A program made the position numbers and the translations under genes. This document shows, piece by piece, positions 24,711-30,771 of a DNA stretch of 32,238 nt (position 1 is its first letter; every line of letters begins with the position of its first letter). Location: assembly GCA_934597585.1 (NCBI GenBank), contig CAKTSA010000017.1:1-32238 (forward strand). Direction: 5' to 3'. The notes under the pieces are model-generated. The model searched no databases. It worked only from the letters and a program-made list of their open reading frames with translations, and had not been told where the DNA came from. This DNA comes from an uncultured Oscillospiraceae bacterium. GTDB lineage: Bacteria > Bacillota > Clostridia > Oscillospirales > Oscillospiraceae.

Positions 24711-24768
24711 CAGGGGAGACCTCGGAACGAGGACTCCCCTGTGAGAATCGGCTATATGAACAGGGGAG
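24711..24768 (-). promoter_or_regulatory. Competing hairpins in the V-ATPase operon leader
   Basis: In the minus-strand transcript two copies of CTCCCCTG (24761-24768 and 24711-24718) flank one CAGGGGAG (24734-24741). The middle copy can pair with the first (9 bp, counting the adjacent T-A pair) or with the second (13 bp with one central mismatch, loop of 3), but not with both. The proximal hairpin ends about 10 nt before the ribosome site of the first gene. The arrangement is visible directly; a regulatory role is inferred. No T-run follows either hairpin, so this is not a simple attenuator. Confidence 0.55.
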
Positions 24769-24804
24769 CTCCGCTGCGTATATCATCATGAATGATTATT
24801 ACCT

Positions 24805-24834
24805 ATCATACCACTGCCCAATTCCAAAACGCAA
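24805..24834 (-). promoter_or_regulatory. Candidate V-ATPase operon promoter
   Basis: On the minus strand TTGCGT (24829-24834), an 18-nt spacer and TATGAT (24805-24810), about 115 nt upstream of the first gene. The 24691-25084 gap holds this, the leader hairpins and the ABC gene promoter; I see no gene in it. Confidence 0.55.
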
Positions 24835-25022
24835 CAATAATTTGTAAAATAACAGGGCGGAATACCTCAATTTTTCGTGAGGTTTGTCGGGGAGAAAAAC
24901 ACAATATGGCGCGGTTTGTTGCGGTTTTACGTTCCAAATACTGGTAATGGGGACTTTTGCGGGAATTTTCTTTCCTGTGGAAGGATCTGGAAGAGGGCTG
25001 CGGGACGGCGGGGCGGTGGGGG

Positions 25023-25051
25023 TTGTAACTTTGCGGCGTGTCTGATACAAT
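25023..25051 (+). promoter_or_regulatory. Promoter of the ABC ATPase gene
   Basis: TTGTAA (25023-25028), 17-nt spacer, TACAAT (25046-25051) with a TGn extended -10. Confidence 0.78.
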
Positions 25052-25084
25052 ATAAAATAAGATCAAGAGAAACGAGGCGGCAAT

Positions 25085-25864
25085 ATGGACGCGATAACGC
25101 TGAAGCATGTGGAGAAATCCTATACCTCCTACAGCACGGAGGTGGTCATCACCGGGCAGGAGCGGGAGAGCCGTACCCGGCAGGTGCTGCGGGACCTGTC
25201 TCTTCAATTTCCCATCGGGCAGCTGACGGTGATCGTGGGCCGCAGCGGCTGCGGCAAGAGCACGCTTTTGAAGCTGTTGGCGGGGCAGGAACAGCCGAAC
25301 AGCGGCGAGATCGACATTCCGGAGGGCTGGCACAGCGCCATGCTGAGTCCGGACCCCTATGTGATCAGCTGGACCAATGTGCAGCGGAACGTGGCTATGG
25401 CCTGCGGCGTGGGGAAAACGCCGGAGGAGCGCTATGAAAAGGCGTCGGAGTTCGTGCGGCTGGTGGGATTGGCGGACTATGCCGACCTGACGCCGGTGGA
25501 GCTGTCCACCGGCATGAAGCAGCGGTTGGGGCTGGCCCGTGTGCTGGCGGGACAGGCGGAGCTGCTGCTGATGGACGAGCCCTTTGCATCGTTGGACTTT
25601 CTGACCCGGGGCGAGCTGCAGGAGCAGCTGCTGGCCATCCAGCGGCGGATGCCCCGGACCATCGTATTGGTGACCCACCAGCTGGAGGAGGCGCTGGTAC
25701 TGGGCCAGAAGATCATCGTCATGCACCCGGACAGCACCGTGCGGGAGTTTGATCTGTCCGGCGACGATTATCCCCGGGACATGGAGTCGCCCCGCATGCG
25801 GCAGCTGAAGCGGGAGATCATCGAGGCGTGCGGAAAGCCCACGGCGGGGCCTGCGATTTTCTGA
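25085..25864 (+). CDS. ABC transporter ATP-binding protein (SsuB/TauB-like), orphan
   Basis: The 259-residue protein has a complete nucleotide-binding domain: Walker A GRSGCGKST (52-60), signature LSTGMKQR (140-147), Walker B LLLMDE (160-165) and the switch His H198 in VTHQLEEAL. The signature reads LSTGM rather than LSGGQ, as is common in nitrate/sulfonate/taurine-type importers, and the overall resemblance is to that group. The last 50 residues are specific to this protein, with a DYPRDMESPRMRQLK segment like the tail of SsuB-type ATPases. It would energise uptake by a partner permease, but no permease or binding protein is in the window. The start at 25085 follows GAGGCGG. The gene has its own promoter; substrate unknown. 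Confidence 0.88.
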   Translation: MDAITLKHVEKSYTSYSTEVVITGQERESRTRQVLRDLSLQFPIGQLTVIVGRSGCGKSTLLKLLAGQEQPNSGEIDIPEGWHSAMLSPDPYVISWTNVQRNVAMACGVGKTPEERYEKASEFVRLVGLADYADLTPVELSTGMKQRLGLARVLAGQAELLLMDEPFASLDFLTRGELQEQLLAIQRRMPRTIVLVTHQLEEALVLGQKIIVMHPDSTVREFDLSGDDYPRDMESPRMRQLKREIIEACGKPTAGPAIF

Positions 25865-25875
25865 CATTTTCCGTA

Positions 25876-25904
25876 TTGACAATTCCGCCGCAGGGGATTA
25901 CAAT
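25876..25904 (+). promoter_or_regulatory. Flavodoxin gene promoter
   Basis: A perfect TTGACA (25876-25881), a 17-nt spacer and TACAAT (25899-25904), starting 12 nt after the ABC gene stop. Confidence 0.85.
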
Positions 25905-25967
25905 TGCCGCAACAAAAGGGCGGCAGCTGCCGCCGAAGAAACGAAAAACGAACGGAGGGAATATCGT

Positions 25968-26438
25968 ATGAACAAGAAGCTGGTAGCTTATTTTTCCGCC
26001 AGCGGCGTGACGAAGAAGGTGGCGGAGCGGCTGGCCAAGGCGGCGGGCGCGGATCTGTTTGAGATCGTGCCTGTGGTGCCCTATACCCACGCGGACCTGA
26101 ACTGGATGGACAAGAAGAGCCGCAGCACCGTGGAGATGAAGGATCTGAAGGCCCGGCCGGAGATCGCGGCGGTGCCGGAGAATATGGGGGAGTATGACAC
26201 GGTATTCCTGGGCTTCCCCATCTGGTGGTATGTGGCGCCCCGCATCATCGACACGTTTGTGGAGCGGTGTGATCTGGCCGGCAAGACGGTGATCCCCTTC
26301 GCCACCTCCGGCGGCAGCGGCATGGGCAAGACGCTGAGCGTGCTGCAGCCCCTGTGCCCGGACGCCCAATGGAAAGAGGGCAAGGTGCTGACCGGCGCCT
26401 CTGACGCGGAGCTGGCGGCCTGGGCCGGTCAGTTCTGA
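25968..26438 (+). CDS. Flavodoxin
   Basis: The 156-residue protein has a flavodoxin fold of the short-chain, stand-alone type. The FMN phosphate loop YFSASGVTKKVA is near residues 8-19. The isoalloxazine-flanking segment FPIWWYVAPRII is near residues 84-95, and the third loop is FATSGGSGMGKTL. It is a soluble electron carrier or NAD(P)H-dependent flavin reductase; close relatives with FPIWW are often annotated as flavodoxin or as quinone-reductase-like, and the two cannot be separated here. A GGAGGG site about 9 nt upstream supports the start. It is a single gene with a consensus promoter and a bidirectional terminator. No radical-SAM or ferredoxin partner is nearby. Confidence 0.92.
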   Translation: MNKKLVAYFSASGVTKKVAERLAKAAGADLFEIVPVVPYTHADLNWMDKKSRSTVEMKDLKARPEIAAVPENMGEYDTVFLGFPIWWYVAPRIIDTFVERCDLAGKTVIPFATSGGSGMGKTLSVLQPLCPDAQWKEGKVLTGASDAELAAWAGQF

Positions 26439-26454
26439 GAATTATAATGTTAGC

Positions 26455-26498
26455 AAGAAAGAAGAGCGTTCGCCGGACGGCAAACGCTCTTCTTTCTT
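26455..26498. terminator. Bidirectional terminator between flavodoxin and the metal regulator gene
   Basis: A perfect 16-bp stem AAGAAAGAAGAGCGTT (26455-26470) with its complement at 26483-26498, and an inner GCC/GGC pairing in the loop. It overlaps the stop codon of the minus-strand regulator. Confidence 0.92.
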
Positions 26499-27216
26499 AC
26501 TCCGCAGCTTTGCCGTGGAGGCGGCGGTATTCGGTGGGGGTCTGGCGGTAGACCTCACGGAAGGCGGTGGTGAAGCGGCTGGGGCTGTCGTAGCCCACCG
26601 CCTGGGCGATGGCGGCGATCTCGTCGCCGGTGGTGGTCAGCAGCAGGGCGGCCTGGGCCAGGCGATGGGTGCGCATGTGGGCGGCGATGGTGTCGCCATA
26701 CACCTTTTTGAACATGTTCTTCAGCGTGGTGGGGTTCATCAGAAAGCGGCGGGACAGCTCCTCGATGGTGACCCGCTCTGCCAGGTGCTCCACCAGATAG
26801 CGGTGGACGTTGCGGACGATCTCCTCCTGGGAGGCCTGGAAGTCCACCTGCTTTTCCGGGCAGGCAATCTCCATCACCTGCTCCACGATCTCGTGGAGGG
26901 CGCGGGCCAGCTCGGTGTCGGCGGCACGGTAGTAGACCTCCTTGCCGTCCCGGCGGCTCTCCAGCAGGCCGCTGTCGGCCAGGGAGCGCAGGTGGTGGGA
27001 CACGGCGGGGCTGGACATCTCCAGCATGGCGGCGATGTTGACCACGCACTCCTCCCGGTGGCTGAGAAACCAGAAGATGCGGACCCGGTTGGGGTCGTCC
27101 AGCTGCTTGAAGATGTCGGACACGGCGGTGAAATGGGCGGTATCGCCCAGCAGCTGGTACAGATCGTCGGTGTGGGCGTGGTCACCGTGGTGGTGGGGCA
27201 GGGTGAAGTGATCCAT
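26497..27216 (-). CDS. ArsR/SmtB-AraC fusion transcriptional regulator, His-rich N-terminus
   Basis: The 239-residue protein joins two DNA-binding modules. Residues 1-16 contain a His-rich segment HHHGDHAH. Residues about 30-115 are an ArsR/SmtB winged helix (DPNRVRIFWFLSHREECVVNIAAML, then SSPAVSHHLRSLADSGLLESRRDGKEVYYR). Residues about 128-235 are an AraC-type double helix-turn-helix (IEELSRRFLMNPTTLKNMFKKVYG, then IAAIAQAVGYDSPSRFTTAFREVY). C57 lies where CadC has its ELCVCDL cysteine pair, but only one Cys is present. The SmtB alpha-5 ligand set is incomplete (D100, H108). Metal sensing, probably Zn/Cd, is inferred from the His tail, the ArsR fold and its divergent partner, a metal ATPase unit. 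An ATG with GGAGG fixes the start. Confidence 0.88.
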   Translation of the reverse strand: MDHFTLPHHHGDHAHTDDLYQLLGDTAHFTAVSDIFKQLDDPNRVRIFWFLSHREECVVNIAAMLEMSSPAVSHHLRSLADSGLLESRRDGKEVYYRAADTELARALHEIVEQVMEIACPEKQVDFQASQEEIVRNVHRYLVEHLAERVTIEELSRRFLMNPTTLKNMFKKVYGDTIAAHMRTHRLAQAALLLTTTGDEIAAIAQAVGYDSPSRFTTAFREVYRQTPTEYRRLHGKAAE

Positions 27217-27252
27217 GGGTGTGTCCTCCGGTTTCTATTTTGGAAATATCAC

Positions 27253-27268
27253 TTGCCCTTTTGGGCAA
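27253..27268 (-). other. Leader hairpin of the metal regulator gene
   Basis: TTGCCC-TTTT-GGGCAA is a 6-bp perfect hairpin in the 5' leader of the ArsR-AraC gene, between its promoter and its start codon. Function unknown. Confidence 0.4.
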
Positions 27269-27284
27269 ACAGGGGGCGAAGGTC

Positions 27285-27313
27285 TTGCTTTTTTCTGTGT
27301 CACTTAGTATACT
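27285..27313 (+). promoter_or_regulatory. Promoter of the HMA/ATPase unit
   Basis: TTGCTT (27285-27290), 17-nt spacer, TATACT (27308-27313). The -10 lies inside the palindrome AGTATACT that also serves the opposite promoter. Confidence 0.78.
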
Positions 27314-27334
27314 ACCACCAGAATCGTTAAGCAA
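27306..27334 (-). promoter_or_regulatory. Promoter of the ArsR-AraC regulator, sharing the -10
   Basis: On the minus strand TTGCTT (27329-27334), a 17-nt spacer and TATACT (27306-27311). Both boxes and the spacing equal those of the plus-strand promoter, giving a symmetric back-to-back pair over one palindrome. Confidence 0.72.
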
Positions 27335-27342
27335 GCACTTAA
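27327..27342. promoter_or_regulatory. Putative metal-regulator operator
   Basis: TTAAG-N6-CTTAA is an inverted repeat extended by CG/TCG flanks. It covers the -35 of the regulator promoter and lies just past the plus-strand start site, so bound protein could block both. A CACTTA half also occurs at 27301-27306 beside the -10. ArsR/SmtB sites are often AT-rich inverted repeats, but the match is only general. Confidence 0.5.
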
Positions 27343-27400
27343 TCGTGAAATTCTGAAAGCGCCCACTGCACAGGCGGAGCGAACCATGGAGGTATGCATC

Positions 27401-27619
27401 ATGAAAAAGACCTATAAGATCGAAGTGGACTGCGCCAACTGCGCCAACCTGATGGAGGAGGCCGCCAACAAGACCGCCGGCGTGGCCTCGGCTACCGTGA
27501 ACTTCATGACCCAGAAGATGATCGTGGAGTTTGACGAGGGTCAGGACGCCAAGACGGTGATGAAGGACGTGCTGAAGGCCTGCAAGAAGGTGGAGCCGGA
27601 CTGCGAGATCGAGCTGTGA
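27401..27619 (+). CDS. HMA-domain heavy-metal-binding protein (metallochaperone-like), 72 aa
   Basis: The 72-residue protein is a single ferredoxin-like heavy-metal-associated domain. The metal loop DCANCAN (residues 8-14) provides the CxxC pair in place of the usual GMxCxxC, and the helix and strands KTAGVASATVNFMTQKMIVEF follow the standard pattern. Two further cysteines occur near the C-terminus (ACKKVEPDCEIE). It may deliver metal to, or buffer it for, the adjoining pump, which lacks such a domain. Without the Met of GMxCxxC it is not clearly copper-type, and Zn/Cd is favoured by the partner. The GGAGG site and ATG at 27401 define the start. It is the first gene of the unit, 54 nt before the ATPase gene. 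Confidence 0.92.
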   Translation: MKKTYKIEVDCANCANLMEEAANKTAGVASATVNFMTQKMIVEFDEGQDAKTVMKDVLKACKKVEPDCEIEL

Positions 27620-27627
27620 GAAAATGT

Positions 27628-27646
27628 GCCCGGCCTATGGCCGGGC
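27628..27646 (+). other. Intercistronic hairpin between HMA and ATPase genes
   Basis: GCCCGGCC-TAT-GGCCGGGC, a perfect 8-bp GC stem just after the HMA stop codon, without a T-run. It could stabilise the upstream mRNA and let the small chaperone be made in excess over the pump, or pause polymerase. Confidence 0.5.
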
Positions 27647-27673
27647 ACTGCAGTGAAAGGAGAGGTGTTGACC

Positions 27674-29554
27674 ATGACGAAGAAGCAAAAAACGATGCTG
27701 ATCCGCATTATCGTTACGGCGGTGATGCTGGTGGCGCTGAAGTTTATCCCGCTGACGGGTATCCCCCAGCTGATCGCCTATCTGGCGGCCTATCTGGTCA
27801 TCGGCTATGATATCCTGCGCAAGGCAGGGAAGGGCATCCTCAACGGCCGCGCCTTTGATGAGAACTTCCTGATGGCCATCGCCACGCTGGGTGCCTTCTT
27901 TCTGGCTGTCTGGACGAAGAGCGGTGACTATGTGGAGGGCATCGCTGTCATGCTGTTCTATCAGATCGGCGAGCTGTTCCAGAGCTACGCCGTGGGCAAG
28001 AGCCGCCGGAACATCAGCGCGCTGATGGATATCCGCCCCGACTACGCCAACGTGGAGAAGGACGGTCAGCTGGAGCAGGTGGACCCGGACGAGGTGGCCG
28101 TGGGCAGCATCATCGTGGTGCAGCCCGGCGAGAAGGTGCCTCTGGACGGCGTGGTGGTCAGCGGCAGCGCCAGTCTGAACACCAGCGCCCTGACCGGCGA
28201 GAGCCTGCCCCGGGATGTGAAGGAGGGCGACGAGATCATCAGCGGCTGCATCGACATGAGCGGTGTGCTGAAGATCCGCACCACCAAGGAATTCGGCGAG
28301 TCCACCGTGTCCAAGATCCTGGACCTGGTGGAAAACGCCAGCTCCCGTAAGTCCCGGTCCGAGGCGTTCATCTCCCGGTTCGCCCGGGTGTATACCCCCG
28401 CTGTGTGCGCCGCCGCGGTGGTGCTGGGCGTCTTGTTCCCTCTGGGCCGTATGGTGCTGGGGATGGAGCCCCAGTGGGTCAGCTGGGTGTACCGTGCGCT
28501 GACATTTCTGGTGGTCAGCTGCCCCTGCGCGCTGGTCATCAGCATTCCCCTCAGCTTCTTCGCCGGTATCGGCGGCGCCAGCCACGAGGGTATCCTCATC
28601 AAGGGCTCCAACTATCTGGAGGAGCTGTCCGACGCAAAATATGTGGTGTTTGACAAGACCGGCACTCTGACCCAGGGTGTGTTCGAGGTCACCGGCGTGC
28701 ACCACAGCCCCATGACGGAGGAGCAGCTGCTGGAGTATGCCGCCCTGGCGGAGTGCGCCTCGTCCCATCCCATCAGCAAGAGCCTGCAGAAGGCCTATGG
28801 CAAGCCCATCGACCGTGAGCGGGTGACGGATATCCAGGAGATCAGCGGCCACGGCGTGGAGGCCGTGGTGGACGGCCACAGGGTGGCCGCCGGCAACGGC
28901 AAGCTGATGACCAAGCTGGGCATCGAATACCATGAGTGCCACAGCGTGGGCACCATCATCCACATGGCGGTGGACGGCCAGTACGCCGGACACATCGTCA
29001 TCTCCGATGTGGTGAAGCCCCACTCCAAGGAGGCCATCGCCGCACTGAAGCACGCCGGCGTGGAGAAGACCGTGATGCTGACCGGCGACGCCAAGCGTGT
29101 GGCCGACGAGGTGGCGGCGGAGCTGGGCATCGACGAGGTGCGCAGCGAGCTGCTGCCCGGCGACAAGGTGGCCGAGGTGGAGAAGCTGCTGGCGCAGAAA
29201 GGCGCAAAGGCCAAACTGGCCTTTGTGGGCGACGGCATCAACGACGCGCCGGTGCTGACCCGGGCCGACATCGGCATCGCCATGGGCGCCATGGGCAGCG
29301 ACGCCGCCATCGAGGCTGCCGACGTGGTGCTGATGGACGACGACCCCATGCAGATCGCCAAGGCCATTAAGATCTCCCGGAAGTGCATCGGCATTGTGCG
29401 GCAGAACATCGTGTTCTCGTTGGTGATCAAATTCGGGTGCCTGGCGCTGGTGGCCGTCGGCGTGGCTGACATGTGGGCCGCCATCTTCGCCGACGTGGGC
29501 GTGATGATCCTGGCGGTGCTGAACGCCATCCGGGCGCTGAAGTACAAGGGCTGA
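27674..29554 (+). CDS. P1B-type Zn/Cd/Pb-type heavy-metal-translocating ATPase
   Basis: The 626-residue pump has TGES (174-177), the CPC metal site at 283-285, phosphorylated D327 in DKTGT, a SSHPISKS segment with the P1B His-Pro, and GDGINDAPVL. The CPC is followed by ALVISIPLSFFAGIGGAS, and the last helix has DVGVMILAVLNAIRAL. Both are the patterns of P1B-2 pumps (ZntA/CadA), which export Zn, Cd or Pb. It lacks an N-terminal HMA domain and His stretch; the separate HMA protein upstream may substitute. The start at 27674 follows AAAGGAGAGG; upstream in-frame codons fall in the intercistronic hairpin. Expression is probably controlled by the divergent ArsR-AraC protein. The unit ends at a perfect terminator. 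Confidence 0.94.
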   Translation: MTKKQKTMLIRIIVTAVMLVALKFIPLTGIPQLIAYLAAYLVIGYDILRKAGKGILNGRAFDENFLMAIATLGAFFLAVWTKSGDYVEGIAVMLFYQIGELFQSYAVGKSRRNISALMDIRPDYANVEKDGQLEQVDPDEVAVGSIIVVQPGEKVPLDGVVVSGSASLNTSALTGESLPRDVKEGDEIISGCIDMSGVLKIRTTKEFGESTVSKILDLVENASSRKSRSEAFISRFARVYTPAVCAAAVVLGVLFPLGRMVLGMEPQWVSWVYRALTFLVVSCPCALVISIPLSFFAGIGGASHEGILIKGSNYLEELSDAKYVVFDKTGTLTQGVFEVTGVHHSPMTEEQLLEYAALAECASSHPISKSLQKAYGKPIDRERVTDIQEISGHGVEAVVDGHRVAAGNGKLMTKLGIEYHECHSVGTIIHMAVDGQYAGHIVISDVVKPHSKEAIAALKHAGVEKTVMLTGDAKRVADEVAAELGIDEVRSELLPGDKVAEVEKLLAQKGAKAKLAFVGDGINDAPVLTRADIGIAMGAMGSDAAIEAADVVLMDDDPMQIAKAIKISRKCIGIVRQNIVFSLVIKFGCLALVAVGVADMWAAIFADVGVMILAVLNAIRALKYKG

Positions 29555-29574
29555 ATAAAGCCGGAATTAAGGTG

Positions 29575-29613
29575 AAAAATACCCCCATAACCGACGGTTA
29601 TGGGGGTATTTTT
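29575..29613. terminator. Bidirectional terminator between metal ATPase and LysR genes
   Basis: A perfect 18-bp stem AAAAATACCCCCATAACC (29575-29592) with its complement at 29596-29613, with a 3-nt loop and T-runs on both strands. Confidence 0.95.
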
Positions 29614-29620
29614 ATGGCAT

Positions 29621-30481
29621 TTACGCGGGCAAGCCGCCGTTATACTGCCGCTTGAGGAAGGAGAGGAATGCCCGGGCGGCGGTGTTGGCGGCGGGCATGG
29701 ACTTGACCGCCGCGCCGAGACGGCGGGATACCGGCTTATCCAGGGGGATGACACGCACCCGGCCCTCATATCCCGCCAGGGAGAAGGCGGAGAGGACGGA
29801 GACGCCCAGGCCGCCCGCCACCATGGAGAGAATGGCGCCGTCGTCAGAGGCGGTGACGGTCAGGCGGGGGGTGTCCGGCGGCAGCAGGGGCTCAATATAC
29901 TGCTCGGGACTGGAGAGGAACGTCTCCTGCAGCAGGCGCTCCAGGGAGATGGTCCCCTCACTCCAGGGGAAGTCCGGCGGTACCACCGCCACCAGGGGTG
30001 CGTCTGTCAGGGGCGTCCAGTAGAAGCGCTTGCCGCAGGCCTCGTCCACCAGGGCCAGCTGGATCTTGTCCTGCTCCAGGGCGTCGGCCAGTTCGTTGCC
30101 CTGGACCAGCACGTCCACCTTGATCTCCGGGTGCAGCTTGCGGAATTTGCTGAGAAGGTCCGGCAGGCGGGCCCGGGCGATGCTGGCAAAGCAGCCGATG
30201 GTCAGCGCACAGCCGTACAGCTGGCCCTGGACCTCCGCCTCGCTGCGCAGGGCGTCACAGGCGTTGATGACCTGGTTGATATAGGGCAGCAGATGCTCGC
30301 CCTCCTCGGAAAGCCGGACGCCGTGGCTGCTGCGCTGCAGCAGCGTGCAGCCCAGCTCCGCCTCCAGCTTGTTGACCAGATGGGTCATGGCGGACTGGGT
30401 ATATCCCAACTGCGCGGCCGCCTTGCCGAAGCTGCCGCATTGCACGGCGGTCAGCACAGCCCGCAGCTTGTTATCATCCAT
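29621..30481 (-). CDS. LysR-family transcriptional regulator
   Basis: The 286-residue protein has a LysR N-terminal winged helix-turn-helix (residues about 1-60: LRAVLTAVQCGSFGKAAAQLGYTQSAMTHLVNKLEAELG, with TLLQRSSHGVRLSEEG after it). A periplasmic-binding-protein-like effector domain follows from about 90 (ALTIGCFASIARARLPDLLSKF, then VDVLVQGNELADAL). The effector is unknown. It is divergent from the branched-chain amino-acid transporter gene brnQ, and LysR proteins commonly control the divergent gene, so brnQ is the likely target by position. The ATG at 30481 follows GAGG by 5 nt. It converges on the metal ATPase unit, separated by a terminator. Confidence 0.93.
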   Translation of the reverse strand: MDDNKLRAVLTAVQCGSFGKAAAQLGYTQSAMTHLVNKLEAELGCTLLQRSSHGVRLSEEGEHLLPYINQVINACDALRSEAEVQGQLYGCALTIGCFASIARARLPDLLSKFRKLHPEIKVDVLVQGNELADALEQDKIQLALVDEACGKRFYWTPLTDAPLVAVVPPDFPWSEGTISLERLLQETFLSSPEQYIEPLLPPDTPRLTVTASDDGAILSMVAGGLGVSVLSAFSLAGYEGRVRVIPLDKPVSRRLGAAVKSMPAANTAARAFLSFLKRQYNGGLPA

Positions 30482-30531
30482 AGGAACCTCGCTTTCTGCG
30501 ATTTGTACAAAAATACTTTACTTTAATTATA

Positions 30532-30560
30532 AATATAGCACAACAAAACCAGCTCTTCAA
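30532..30560 (-). promoter_or_regulatory. LysR gene promoter
   Basis: On the minus strand TTGAAG (30555-30560), a 17-nt spacer and TATATT (30532-30537) with a TGC extended -10. Confidence 0.65.
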
Positions 30561-30585
30561 TGACAATTCTGTGAATTATCTGTCA
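30561..30585. promoter_or_regulatory. Inverted repeat in the LysR-brnQ intergenic region
   Basis: TGACA (30561-30565) and TGTCA (30581-30585) form a dyad centred on a smaller AATT-rich repeat. It begins directly next to the LysR -35 and overlaps a weak possible brnQ promoter (TGTCAA 30581, TAATAT 30605-30610). Size and place suit a LysR autoregulatory site, but the pairing is short. The rest of the 30482-30771 gap is AT-rich with no gene seen. Confidence 0.4.
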
Positions 30586-30771
30586 ATATTTTGGTAAATT
30601 TTGTTAATATTGTGGTGGCGATAAATTTTGTTCATGACCCGATGAATTACGCTCAATTCTCAAGTCATGAAAAAAATGTTACCCTGTATGAGCGGAATAC
30701 ATGACACCGTGTCGATTCTGCGGAAGAGGAAAGCTTTAGAGGAAAATGTATTTGTGGAGAAAGGTACGACT

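Noticed and set aside
24711..24741. Proximal leader hairpin as an intrinsic terminator
   Set aside because: No T-run on either strand follows the stem, and the V-ATPase genes begin just after it.
27401..29554. Mercury-resistance (mer) operon
   Set aside because: There is no MerR, MerT or mercuric reductase. The pump has Zn/Cd-type motifs and the regulator is ArsR-AraC.
30586..30771. Possible T-box or leader-peptide attenuator before brnQ
   Set aside because: No AGGGTGG-type T-box sequence, anticodon-loop stem or terminator hairpin was found. The leader is too short and AT-rich.
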